A stretch of DNA of 64,000 nt from Caballeronia udeis (GTDB lineage Bacteria; Pseudomonadota; Gammaproteobacteria; Burkholderiales; Burkholderiaceae): assembly GCF_001544555.2 (NCBI RefSeq), contig NZ_FCOK02000002.1, positions 186,001 to 250,000 of the forward strand, in the 5' to 3' direction. Below, in pieces: positions 36,250-45,840 of this stretch. Under the pieces are notes generated by a model, which worked only from the letters and a program-made list of their open reading frames with translations, was not told where the DNA came from and ran no database searches. A program made the translations under genes and the position numbers. The first letter of the stretch is position 1. Each line of letters begins with the position of its first letter.

Positions 36250-36609
36250 ATGAAAGTAGTCGATATGTTGAAGGCGTTGAGCGTCGTGGTGTGCGTCGCA
36301 GTGGCGTCGAGCGCTTATGCTCAATCGAGTGATGCCATGGCCGCGTCGGGTGCAGCACCGTCGGCCAAGACCGTCAAGAAGGTCAACCGTAAGCTCGGCC
36401 TCGATGTGCGGCGTGCTTTGAGTAAGGCACAGGGCATCGACGTGTCGAACATCTTCGTGCGTGCACGGGGCGGCGCAGTCGTGCTGACGGGTACGGTGCC
36501 GGACGGCGCGCAGATTCCGAAGGCCGAGGAAGTGGCGAAGGGCGTGGCCGGCGTGACGTCGGTATCGAACAAGATTACGCTGGCTCAGCCGAACGGTGGT
36601 GGAGGCTAA
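36250..36609 (+). CDS. Exported BON-domain protein
   Basis: A 119-residue periplasmic protein: a signal peptide (VVVCVAVASSAYAQ, cleavage after residue 25) and one BON domain at about 50-113 (VRRALSKAQGIDVSNIFVRA; GGAVVLTGTVPDGAQIPKAE; VAGVTSVSNKITL). BON domains bind phospholipid membranes and are found in OsmY-like stress proteins and transporters. AAGGAGAAGTC precedes the ATG at 36250 and fixes the start. The protein ends with a Gly-rich tail. It is a single-gene unit with a strong hairpin downstream. Confidence 0.88.
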   Translation: MKVVDMLKALSVVVCVAVASSAYAQSSDAMAASGAAPSAKTVKKVNRKLGLDVRRALSKAQGIDVSNIFVRARGGAVVLTGTVPDGAQIPKAEEVAKGVAGVTSVSNKITLAQPNGGGG

Positions 36610-36688
36610 TGCTTTCCTGAGCCTTGGACTGCAGCGCGTCGTTGCAGCGGTTGTGCAGCGTGCGAGGCGATTTCGTCCAGTGGTTTAA

Positions 36689-36725
36689 ATAACGGGTTCC
36701 GGTGCTTTGCACCGGAACCCGTTAT
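36689..36725. terminator. Perfect 17-bp hairpin after the BON gene
   Basis: Arms 36689-36705 and 36709-36725 (ATAACGGGTTCCGGTGC and its complement) are perfectly paired around a TTT loop. No T-run follows on the plus strand, so it may act as a terminator by stem strength, as an mRNA 3' stabiliser, or as a terminator on the other strand. Confidence 0.6.
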
Positions 36726-36837
36726 GCCTTATGGGTTCAAGCTCTGGGTTCAAGCTTCCTGGCTGAGAGCAGGAGCGGATGGGCGACGTGCATTGAAAGA
36801 CGTACGCCGAATAAAAACAACATGGTGGAGAGCGACG

Positions 36838-38949
36838 ATGAAACGATTTCCCGGAGCCACGGCGCTTGCCCTGGCATTGGCGGCGTTTGGCCTTGCGGCC
36901 TGTCACGGCGACGATGACGGCAATGGCAACAGTTCGCAGAACAACGTGCTGCCGAACTTCATCTCCGGCAGCGTGCGTACGCAAAGCTATGACGGCACGA
37001 CCGACGACCTGCTGACGGCGGGGCTGGGCAAGGACGGACTGGCATCGGCAACGCCGCCGGCCATTGCCAACCCGGCAGCGCCGAGCGCGGCTGACTTGCG
37101 TCGTCTTGCGATCTATTCGAACTATCGAGCGCTCGTCGATATGTCCGCCAATGGCGGCTACGGGCGCTTCTGGGGGCCGAATGTCGACCTGAACGGCAAC
37201 GACACGCTCGGCGAGGGGATGATCGCCGGCAAGGAATACCTGGCGTTCGCCGACGACGGCAGCGGCACGCTCAACGTGAGTTTGCTCGTGCAGATCCCGG
37301 CGAGTTTCAACCCCGGCCAGCCGTGCATTGTCACGGCCACTTCGTCAGGGTCGCGCGGGGTGTACGGAGCGATATCGGCGGCGGGGGAATGGGGTTTGAA
37401 ACGCGGCTGCGCGGTCGCTTACACCGATAAAGGCAGCGGCAACGGCGCGCACGAACTGGCGACGAACACCGTTACGCTCATCGACGGTACGTTGTTCAAC
37501 GCCGCCGCGGCCGGCAAGACCAGTGTGTTCACGGCGAACCTCGGGAGCACCAGTCTTGCCGCGTTCAACGCGCAATTCCCGAATCGCTATGCATTCAAGC
37601 ACGCCCACTCGCAGCAGAACCCTGAGAAAAGCTGGGGCACGAATACGCTGCAGGCGATCCAGTTTGCGTACTGGGCGCTCAACGACACCTACGGCTCCCT
37701 CGACGGCAGCACGCGCAAGATCCGCTATAACCGCGGCGATGTGACGACCATCGCTGCTTCGGTGAGCAATGGCGGCGGCGCGTCGCTCGCGGCCGCCGAG
37801 CAGGATACGCAGGGATGGATCACGGCGGTGGTCGTGGGTGAGCCGCAGATCAACCTGAACGTGCCGTCACAGGTGTCGGTGAGGCAAGGCGGCGTGCAGG
37901 TGGCGTCGTTCGGCCGGCCGCTCGCCGACTACATGACGCTCGCCAACCTGCTGCAGCCGTGCGCGGCACTGGCGCCGGCTGCAGCAGGCGCGCCGTATCT
38001 CACGGCGTTGCCGGCGGCCACGACCGCGTCGATCCGGGCGGCGCGCTGCGCGTCGCTGGCGGCGAACGGTGTGATTACCGGGGGCGACGTGATCAGCCAG
38101 GCGACCAATGCGCTTGCCCAACTGCATCAGGCCGGTTATCAGACGGACTCCGACTTGCTGCAGGCGCCGATGTGGGATTCGCAGGCCGTACCCGCGGTTG
38201 CCGTGACGTATGCCAATGCGTACACGCAATCGAGCGTCGCCGATAACCTCTGCAACTTCAGTTTCGGCACGACCAATGCGGTGACGGGCGCGGCCGGAGT
38301 CAGCCCGCTGGTTTCCCCGATGCTTACCGTGTTCGGCAACGGCAATGGCGTGCCGCCGACCAACGGTATCAATCTCGTCTACAACGCGGGGAATGCGGGG
38401 AATTCGGGCGCGGCGGATCATCGCTTCGCTACCGCCGACGCCAGTTTCGCCGGCGCGTTTTGTCTGCGTGGTTTGTGGACCAACGGCGACGCGCGGATGA
38501 CGGCGAGTGTCAATGCGATCCGCGTGAATGCGAACCTGCACGGGAAGCCGGCGATTATCGTGCAGGGCCGCTCGGATACGCTCGTGCCGATCAACCACGC
38601 GTCGCGCCCGTACGCCGCGATGAACAAGCTGGCCGAGGGCAATTCGAGCAACCTGTCGTTTTACGAGGTAACGAACGGCCAGCATTTCGACGCGTTCCTG
38701 AGCGTCGCGGGCTTCGATACGCGCTTCGTGCCGCTGCAGTACTACAACCTTCAGGCGCTGAACCTGATGTGGGCGCATTTGATGAACGGGGCGCCTTTGC
38801 CGCCGTCGCAGGTCGTGCATACGGTGCCGCGGGGCGGTACGGCGGGGGCTGCGCCGGCTTTGTCGCTGAACAATTTACCGGCGATTTCCGCCTCGCCCGG
38901 GGCGAACGCGATCACGTTCGGCGGTGGTGGGGTGAATGTGCCGAATTGA
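36838..38949 (+). CDS. D-(-)-3-hydroxybutyrate oligomer hydrolase (lipoprotein)
   Basis: This 703-residue protein matches the 3HB-oligomer hydrolase family, which cleaves soluble oligomers released from poly-3-hydroxybutyrate to monomers. It has a lipoprotein signal (lipobox LAAC, Cys22). Family regions include NGGYGRFWGPNVDLNG and ATSSGSRGVYGAISAAGEWG. The likely nucleophile is Ser310 in SVSNGGGASLAAAEQ, a lipase-type box, and a probable catalytic His lies in TNGQHFDAFL near the end. GGAG lies 6 bp before the ATG. It suggests that the organism stores or scavenges PHB. No other PHB genes are adjacent. Confidence 0.88.
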   Translation: MKRFPGATALALALAAFGLAACHGDDDGNGNSSQNNVLPNFISGSVRTQSYDGTTDDLLTAGLGKDGLASATPPAIANPAAPSAADLRRLAIYSNYRALVDMSANGGYGRFWGPNVDLNGNDTLGEGMIAGKEYLAFADDGSGTLNVSLLVQIPASFNPGQPCIVTATSSGSRGVYGAISAAGEWGLKRGCAVAYTDKGSGNGAHELATNTVTLIDGTLFNAAAAGKTSVFTANLGSTSLAAFNAQFPNRYAFKHAHSQQNPEKSWGTNTLQAIQFAYWALNDTYGSLDGSTRKIRYNRGDVTTIAASVSNGGGASLAAAEQDTQGWITAVVVGEPQINLNVPSQVSVRQGGVQVASFGRPLADYMTLANLLQPCAALAPAAAGAPYLTALPAATTASIRAARCASLAANGVITGGDVISQATNALAQLHQAGYQTDSDLLQAPMWDSQAVPAVAVTYANAYTQSSVADNLCNFSFGTTNAVTGAAGVSPLVSPMLTVFGNGNGVPPTNGINLVYNAGNAGNSGAADHRFATADASFAGAFCLRGLWTNGDARMTASVNAIRVNANLHGKPAIIVQGRSDTLVPINHASRPYAAMNKLAEGNSSNLSFYEVTNGQHFDAFLSVAGFDTRFVPLQYYNLQALNLMWAHLMNGAPLPPSQVVHTVPRGGTAGAAPALSLNNLPAISASPGANAITFGGGGVNVPN

Positions 38950-39098
38950 CGCAGCGATACACGATTTGCCGGTGAGCGTGTGCAGTCAGTGAGAGGCTGA
39001 ACGTTTCGATTCGATCGGTCATGGTGAGGCCGCCGACGTAGCGGCCACTGGTGCGCAACTCGCCGCAGGTTGAGCGCAGCTACGTTCGGGTGCTTAAC

Positions 39099-39923
39099 TT
39101 AAGGCGTGGCCGCCGACGCCGCCACCGGCGCGGACGCCGACGAGGTAGCAGCGGTCACCGCCGTGGCGCTGGCGGCTGAAACAGCGCTTGCCACCGCCGC
39201 AGGACTCGCCACCGGCGCAGGACTCGCCGCACTGGCGGCCACCGCCGCTCGAGCGGCCGAGCTCGCGGCCGGCGTCTGCACGACGATAGGTGTCGGCGTG
39301 AGGTCCGGCGAATTCAGGATCAGCGATGGCGCAATCGCCTGGCTGCTGACGTTCTCGCCGGGAATGGGCGAACTGCGCGGCACGGTTTTCAAATAGTGTT
39401 CGACCAGACTGAAAAACCGGTCGTAGAACTTGCCTGCCGGCACGGTTTCGCTGGAAATCTTGACCATCGAGTCGCTGTTTGATCGGATCGGCAGCGAGAG
39501 CGAGCCGAGCACGCTCAATCCCACGCTTGCCGAGGTATCGCTTTTCTTCAGCGTATAACCGTCCTGCACAGCGTTCACATACGCGATGCTCGTATTGCTC
39601 GCATTCTCGCCCGGCGTGCAGACCACATGGAACGACACCACCACGTGCGTATCCGCCGCCGGCTGGAAGTTCTTGGTGGCATCGACGGTATCGGGCTGCG
39701 GCATGGTCGTCATGTAACCCTGGCTCAGCAGCGCGCGGCGCGAGGCCTCGCAGGTTTCCTGGCTGGTGGCTTCGTAGTTGCGGGCGAACGGACTCGCGCC
39801 CGTCGTGAACATTTCGGCCTGGTAACTGGGCGTGGGCGCGGCCTTGCCGCCACAAGCGGCGAGGGCGAGCAGGGGCAGGGCGAGTGAAAGACGGAACAGT
39901 GGACGGGCAAGCGGATTTTGCAT
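39099..39923 (-). CDS. DUF2242-type lipoprotein with Ala-rich tail
   Basis: A 274-residue lipoprotein: lipobox LAAC at 21-24, then a domain I associate with DUF2242 (TGASPFARNYEATSQETCEA; HVVVSFHVVCTPGENAS; GKFYDRFFSLVEHYLK). Its function is unknown. Residues about 205-274 are almost only Ala, Ser, Val, Pro and Thr, a low-complexity extension that may span the periplasm or be a repeat-driven expansion. The coding DNA there is a degenerate GCC/GCG-rich repeat. It is convergent with the oligomer-hydrolase gene. Confidence 0.75.
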   Translation of the reverse strand: MQNPLARPLFRLSLALPLLALAACGGKAAPTPSYQAEMFTTGASPFARNYEATSQETCEASRRALLSQGYMTTMPQPDTVDATKNFQPAADTHVVVSFHVVCTPGENASNTSIAYVNAVQDGYTLKKSDTSASVGLSVLGSLSLPIRSNSDSMVKISSETVPAGKFYDRFFSLVEHYLKTVPRSSPIPGENVSSQAIAPSLILNSPDLTPTPIVVQTPAASSAARAAVAASAASPAPVASPAAVASAVSAASATAVTAATSSASAPVAASAATP

Positions 39924-40077
39924 GACAGGCGGCTGATCGAAACGAAGGACTTCGGCGGCCTAGATTGTAGTGCGCCGCGCGGGCGGACGTAAAAAGGCAA
40001 GAAATGACGGGGCTGCGTGGATGAGGAAGTGTCCCTGACAATCGATTCCATAGGGTGAAGCGAATCAGGTTGAATAC

Positions 40078-40114
40078 TTGACATATTCAGCATATGCATA
40101 AAATTGAATGCATA
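40078..40114 (+). promoter_or_regulatory. Promoter with overlapping inverted repeat for the antitoxin gene
   Basis: A consensus -35 TTGACA (40078-40083) is followed by TAAAAT (40099-40104) with a short 15-bp spacer. A 7-bp inverted repeat (TATGCAT 40093-40099, ATGCATA 40108-40114) overlaps the -10. This layout fits autoregulation by an AbrB/VapB-type antitoxin. Confidence 0.5.
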
Positions 40115-40146
40115 TTTTTTTGCCTCAGCAGGCTCTCGCGCGCACT

Positions 40147-40362
40147 GTGTCCATTTTTAAGAACAACGCGAACCAGGCGGTCCGGATTCCGAAGGACATG
40201 CAGTTCGAAGGGGTGACCGAACTTGAAATCCAGCGCGAGGGGGACACCATTCTGCTTCGCCCGGTGCGGCCAAACTGGACTTCGTTCGCCGGCGAGCCGG
40301 TCGCCGATGCAAATTTTCTCGCGGAGCGCCCCGCGGCAGCCGGTTGGATACAAAAGTCTTAA
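40147..40362 (+). CDS. VapB-type (AbrB/MazE-fold) antitoxin, no toxin partner
   Basis: A 71-residue protein with the swapped-hairpin AbrB fold: SIFKNNANQAVRIPKDMQF at the start and ELEIQREGDTILLRPVRPNW, the classic VapB N-terminal DNA-binding pattern. The C-terminal part (SFAGEPVADANFLAERP) would bind the toxin. No VapC-type gene follows before the groES promoter, so it is an orphan. I prefer the GTG at 40147 because the fold begins there, although its ribosome-binding site is weak; an ATG at 40108 lies inside the putative operator. Other AbrB-fold regulators are possible. Confidence 0.75.
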   Translation: MSIFKNNANQAVRIPKDMQFEGVTELEIQREGDTILLRPVRPNWTSFAGEPVADANFLAERPAAAGWIQKS

Positions 40363-40494
40363 GCTCTTGTTTCGTTGAGCGTTTTTCCACTTGAATCCGA
40401 CTTGCCAGCCACAAACGAACCGAGGCCGGAAAGGCTTGACCTCTTGTTCGGATCAGTTTCCACACCTATTTCTCGCGTCTCGCCAATATCCCTT

Positions 40495-40522
40495 CTTGAA
40501 ATTACCGATCGGTGTGCCATAT
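40495..40522 (+). promoter_or_regulatory. Heat-shock (sigma-32-like) promoter of groESL
   Basis: CTTGAAA (40495-40501) matches the sigma-32 -35 consensus, and TGCCATAT (40515-40522) partially matches the CCCCATNT -10, with a 13-bp spacer. It lies immediately upstream of the CIRCE element. Confidence 0.7.
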
Positions 40523-40524
40523 AC

Positions 40525-40551
40525 TTGGCACTCGTCGCACGAGAGTGCTAA
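40525..40551. promoter_or_regulatory. CIRCE operator (HrcA binding site)
   Basis: TTGGCACTC-N9-GAGTGCTAA matches the CIRCE consensus (TTAGCACTC-N9-GAGTGCTAA) except for one base. It overlaps the expected transcription start, so groESL is likely repressed by HrcA as well as driven by sigma-32. Confidence 0.9.
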
Positions 40552-40631
40552 CAGTTTTCCGGCCGGTGGCCCTGTGGGTCGCTGGACGGGTTTCCCGCGT
40601 TTTTATAGTCTCAGTTAAGAGAGGAGTGTGT

Positions 40632-40922
40632 ATGAACCTTCGTCCTTTGCACGATCGCGTCATCGTCAAGCGTCTGGATCAGGAAACCAAGACTGCCTCG
40701 GGCCTCATCATCCCCGACGCCGCAGCTGAAAAGCCGGATCAAGGCGAAATCCTGGCCGTCGGCCCGGGCAAGCGCGATGACAAGGGTACGCAAAACGCCC
40801 TCGACGTCAAAGTGGGCGACCGCGTGCTGTTCGGTAAATACGCTGGTCAGACCGTCAAGGTCGACGGCAATGAACTGCTCGTGATGCGCGAAGAAGACAT
40901 CATGGCCGTCCTGGTCAAGTAA
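40632..40922 (+). CDS. groES: Co-chaperonin GroES
   Basis: The 96-residue GroES forms a seven-subunit lid on GroEL. The sequence is canonical: [18 protein letters not shown] at the start, the mobile loop [16 protein letters not shown] (about 20-35) that contacts GroEL, and [19 protein letters not shown] near 60-78. GAGGAG precedes the ATG. It is co-transcribed with groEL 110 bp downstream from a heat-shock promoter with a CIRCE element. Confidence 0.98.
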   Translation: MNLRPLHDRVIVKRLDQETKTASGLIIPDAAAEKPDQGEILAVGPGKRDDKGTQNALDVKVGDRVLFGKYAGQTVKVDGNELLVMREEDIMAVLVK

Positions 40923-41011
40923 ATCCCTTCAAGTCCATTCGGCTTTCCCGGCCGGACGATTGAACCGCTCAAGCGAATCTCGACCGGCCTCGGACCAAGC
41001 CAGAAAACTGA

Positions 41012-42673
<1,662 letters not shown>

Positions 42674-42737
42674 TTTCGGGCCTGGCCTGAATTACAGGGT
42701 GGCATGGGCTTCTTCGGAAGCCTGGCGCTTGCCAAAG

Positions 42738-42772
42738 AAAAAACCCGCATCGGCAACGATGCGGGTTTTTTT
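42738..42772 (+). terminator. Rho-independent terminator of groESL
   Basis: A 13-bp stem (AAAACCCGCATCG/CGATGCGGGTTTT) with a GCAA tetraloop, followed by a run of T. The A-run on the other side would also let it end the convergent gene at 42808. Confidence 0.92.
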
Positions 42773-42807
42773 GTGCGCTTGATTTTGTGGGCGTGAGAAA
42801 CGCCCGG

Positions 42808-43266
42808 CTACTTGTTGTTCTGTGCTCGCATTTGTTCGGCGACCGCCTTGTAGTCATAGGTCGGATAGAACTCGGTCCGGTAGCCTCCCCACGCAGTATT
42901 TTCGATCGCGCGATTCACGTCGCGCAATTTATCGGCGGGAACACGCAGCGTCACCACCTGGCCGATACCCATCATCACGTACCACGAAACCACCTGAACG
43001 CCCGGTGGCGGAAACGCCTTGAAGAAGCCTTGCTCCTTCAGTTGTTCGTTGATCTTCGGCAGTGTCTTCGACTGATCATGCTTCAGGAAAATGGTCAGCA
43101 GAAACGTCCCGTCGCCGACGGGCGTAGCGTTCGAATTCGTGCTTTCAGCAGGAGCGGGGGCGGGAGTTGCGGCCGGAGCCGTCTGGGCGAATGCCGCAGC
43201 GGAACTGACGGCCACCAGCGCACCTGCAATCAGCCGCGCACCCAGCCATTTTCTGCACTCAAGCAT
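42808..43266 (-). CDS. Hypothetical exported protein
   Basis: A 152-residue protein with a signal peptide (LIAGALVAVSSAAAFAQ, cleavage near residue 28), then a Pro/Ala-rich linker (about 29-45) and a compact domain of about 100 residues (FLLTIFLKHDQSKTLPKINE, WYVMMGIGQVVTLRVPADKL, WGGYRTEFYPTYDYK). I do not recognise the family. Its ATG overlaps the last codons of the DUF72 gene (ATGCTTGA), so the two are translationally coupled. A periplasmic role in the same pathway as a DUF72 protein cannot be inferred. Confidence 0.75.
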   Translation of the reverse strand: MLECRKWLGARLIAGALVAVSSAAAFAQTAPAATPAPAPAESTNSNATPVGDGTFLLTIFLKHDQSKTLPKINEQLKEQGFFKAFPPPGVQVVSWYVMMGIGQVVTLRVPADKLRDVNRAIENTAWGGYRTEFYPTYDYKAVAEQMRAQNNK

Positions 43267-44074
43267 CGGCGTTCTCCCTGACGGCAGCGCGTTTCGGACG
43301 CGCGTTCAATGCCCTGCGGCTTTTCACGCGCAGCGCGTTGAACTGGGCGTGGCCGGCGGCGGTGTTGTCGAAGATGCACCATGCTTCGTGCGCTTTTTTT
43401 GCCCGGTCATGCAGCGTGAGCGCGAGGGCATCGAGGTAGGGATATTCGTACGACGACTGGTACATCTCCGGCGAGCCGTGCAGCCGGAAATACACCAGCG
43501 ACGTATCCGCTCGATGCGCGATGAAACAATCATCGGGTTGTGGATCGGCATCGACGTAAGCGATCTTTTTCGATTTGAGCAACGTGGCCGCGTCTTTCGC
43601 GAACCAGCTCCCGTGCCGTGCTTCCAGCGCGATCGGAATGTCCGTGCGTTCACGCATCGATGCAAAAAACGACTGGGCCGCGTCCGGATCGAATACCAGG
43701 CTGGGCGGCAGTTGCACAAGCCAGCAGCCGAGCGTACTGCCCAGTTCAGTCGCGGATTCCAGGAAGGCGTCGAGCAGCGGCTCGCAATTGACGAGGCGTG
43801 CGTCGTGCGTAATGGCCTTCGGGATCTTCACGGAAAAGCGAAACGTGCTGGGCACGCTATCGCGCCAGCGGGCATACGTTTCCGCCCGATGCGGCCGGTA
43901 AAAGCTGGAGTTGATTTCGACGCAGGTCAGCACCTGCGAATAGCGGGCGAGGTGAGTACCTTCGCCGGGGAAGTGTTCCGCGACCGCGTCCGTGATACCC
44001 CAGCCAGCGCAGCCGACCCGTATGGGGCCGGGGCTGTGCTTGAGTGGGTGGAGCGATGTTTTGCGCAGCGGCAT
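43259..44074 (-). CDS. DUF72-domain protein (YecE family)
   Basis: A 271-residue protein of the DUF72/YecE family, predicted TIM-barrel-like fold of unknown activity. Family features are RVGCAGWGITD near residue 19, VEINSSFYRPHRAETYARWR near 52-70, FRFSVKIPKAITHD near 78, and the C-terminal YFRLHGSPEMYQSSYEYPYL near 200. ATG 44074 precedes these directly. Downstream it overlaps by 8 bp with an exported hypothetical protein gene, and thiD lies 25 bp upstream on the same strand, so the three genes may form one transcript. Confidence 0.87.
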   Translation of the reverse strand: MPLRKTSLHPLKHSPGPIRVGCAGWGITDAVAEHFPGEGTHLARYSQVLTCVEINSSFYRPHRAETYARWRDSVPSTFRFSVKIPKAITHDARLVNCEPLLDAFLESATELGSTLGCWLVQLPPSLVFDPDAAQSFFASMRERTDIPIALEARHGSWFAKDAATLLKSKKIAYVDADPQPDDCFIAHRADTSLVYFRLHGSPEMYQSSYEYPYLDALALTLHDRAKKAHEAWCIFDNTAAGHAQFNALRVKSRRALNARPKRAAVRENADA

Positions 44075-44099
44075 GTGTCAGTCTCGCTCCAGGAAAGTA

Positions 44100-44969
44100 T
44101 CAGTGGTGGGCTTCGCCCGGCGTAACGGATGGTGCATCGACCACCACGGGCGGTGCCTCGTCGTCATCGTTCGAGCGCGCCCAGAAAAATCGATCCGGCA
44201 AATAAGCGCCCATGCCGGGCCTGAAGGCGGCGCGGGTCGCCTGGAACACATATTCCTGTGCTTCGCGCGCGGCTTCCGCAGGTTCCTGCCCGTTGGCGAG
44301 CAACGCGGCAATGGCGGACCCGAGTGTGTCGGTAATGCCCATCATGCGGTGCTCGGTACGGTCCCATGTGTCCTGCCGGATCTGGCCTTCCTCGCCGTAA
44401 AGCGTGTTCACATGCCGGTGCGTGCCCGTTTCCGTCGCCAGGATGTACTCGCAGCCTTGCGACAGCAAATGCGAGATCGCGGCGTCGAGCGTGGGCGCTT
44501 CGGCGTCGCCGTCGGGCTGCGCTAGCTGCAGGAGCGTGGCGTGATCGGCGACGAGCATGGTGGTTTGCGGCACCAGCAAATCCGCCATCGATTCGCGCAA
44601 TTCGTCCGCCGCCAGCACGTGTTCGTCGTCGAGCGTGAAGTCGGGTGCGAGGATCAGCGGCACGTCGTCGTAATCGGCGACCACTTCCGCAATGGCGCTG
44701 ACCACTTCCGCACGCGTCGCCGCGCCGATCTTGAAGGCCGCTACCGGCATGTCTTCCAGCAACATGCGGGCCTGAGTGCCAACGGTGTCGGGGTCGAGCC
44801 CGGTGACTTCGTCGCAGGTCGCCGAGTCGCGCACGGTGTAACCGGTCAGGACAGTCAGCCCGTGGCAGCCCATGCTGGCAAGCGTCAGCAGGTCTGCCTG
44901 CAGGCCGGAGCCGCCTGTGGGGTCGGACAGGCCGAAAGTTAGAACAATAGGAGGGGTGTCGCTGGGCAT
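44100..44969 (-). CDS. thiD: Hydroxymethylpyrimidine/phosphomethylpyrimidine kinase
   Basis: ThiD phosphorylates HMP twice in the thiamine pyrimidine branch. The 289-residue product has the ribokinase-like fold with LTFGLSDPTGGSGLQADLLT at the start (substrate-binding region), the MGCHGLTVLTGYTVRDS segment near 35-50, and the anion-hole motif TDTLGSAIAALLANG (consensus GTGC-type, here DTLGSA) near 220-234. The usual catalytic Cys/Asp loop is a variant (DTLGSA), as seen in the beta-proteobacterial forms. It is divergent from the rubredoxin gene. Confidence 0.87.
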   Translation of the reverse strand: MPSDTPPIVLTFGLSDPTGGSGLQADLLTLASMGCHGLTVLTGYTVRDSATCDEVTGLDPDTVGTQARMLLEDMPVAAFKIGAATRAEVVSAIAEVVADYDDVPLILAPDFTLDDEHVLAADELRESMADLLVPQTTMLVADHATLLQLAQPDGDAEAPTLDAAISHLLSQGCEYILATETGTHRHVNTLYGEEGQIRQDTWDRTEHRMMGITDTLGSAIAALLANGQEPAEAAREAQEYVFQATRAAFRPGMGAYLPDRFFWARSNDDDEAPPVVVDAPSVTPGEAHH

Positions 44970-45323
44970 CGGAATATTCGTGGGTTCAATCTATCGGCTA
45001 TTCAAGCGGCCGGACCAGGAGTCGGCTCAAACTGCACGATTATGCGGCCTAAAGTCGCGCAGACACATGAGATGGCCTTTTTTTCGCACCAAAGCGGGTT
45101 GATCGATCCTGCAAATCCGGCGCCACGAAGGACCGATACTTGCTGGGAGGGCGTCGCGGGCCGTGCAGTGCCAGAGCGAGCTGTGCCGCCGAGGGAACCG
45201 GCAATGCTCGAAAGTCGTCCGAAACCCGGCCGATCGGCCAGCGCTGCTGCATTGCTAGGCATCGCGTCGCCAAACCGGTACCATCATGCACTCATTTAAC
45301 CGATTGCCCGACGCGACATAAGT
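44970..45323. other. Intergenic region between thiD and rubredoxin
   Basis: A 354-bp divergent intergenic region. Several short frames are open on both strands, but none has a ribosome-binding site or recognisable motif. It should hold the thiD and rubredoxin promoters. Confidence 0.5.
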
Positions 45324-45494
45324 ATGGAATACAGAAGCTGGATGTGCCTGATTTGCGGCTGGATTTATGACGAAGAAGCGGGACTGCCCGAGGAAGGAAT
45401 TGCGCCGGGCACTCGCTGGGAAGACGTTCCAATCAACTGGACGTGTCCCGAATGCGGCGCACGCAAGGAAGACTTCGAAATGGTCCAGATCTGA
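45324..45494 (+). CDS. Rubredoxin
   Basis: A 56-residue electron carrier binding one iron through four Cys: CLIC (residues 8 and 11) and CPEC (41 and 44), with the family aromatic residues Trp6, Tyr15, Trp32 and Trp39. It starts MEYRSWMCLICGWIYDEEAG. Rubredoxins transfer electrons to hydroxylases or superoxide/peroxide reductases; no partner is adjacent. In related bacteria I recall this gene preceding the pilGHIJ-chpA twitching cluster; here a FimL/ChpA-N-like gene follows instead. Confidence 0.95.
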   Translation: MEYRSWMCLICGWIYDEEAGLPEEGIAPGTRWEDVPINWTCPECGARKEDFEMVQI

Positions 45495-45840
45495 GCAAAG
45501 GCTCGGACGTCGTGAAGGCATAACCGCGCCGCATGGATGGGATACCTTCATGCGGCGCGCCTTGTTTACACATGGGCAAATAAATAAGTCGTGTGGTTCG
45601 CGCGGCTCAGTGTTTAGTGGTTCGTGGCGCGCATGATGCTCACTTGGACCACGGTTAGACCAGTGAGCAGGAACGCTTGGTCAGCGAGTTGGCTCGACCC
45701 GACTCGACTCTTCCGGCGTGTGTCCGGGTTTTATCGCCAGAGGGGATGCGGCGGCATGCATCGGCGAAATTGCGCCCGGGTTCGATCAAGATCCATCCGA
45801 TGCTTGGGCGTTGTGCCGCGCATCGGCTCGTGAGCGTTCC
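45495..45840. other. Intergenic region where pilGHIJ might be expected
   Basis: A 346-bp region without a supported gene. I see no pilG, pilH, pilI or pilJ fragment by eye. A GCGCCGCATGG to CATGCGGCGCG hairpin (about 45526-45560) near the start probably terminates the rubredoxin transcript. Confidence 0.5.
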
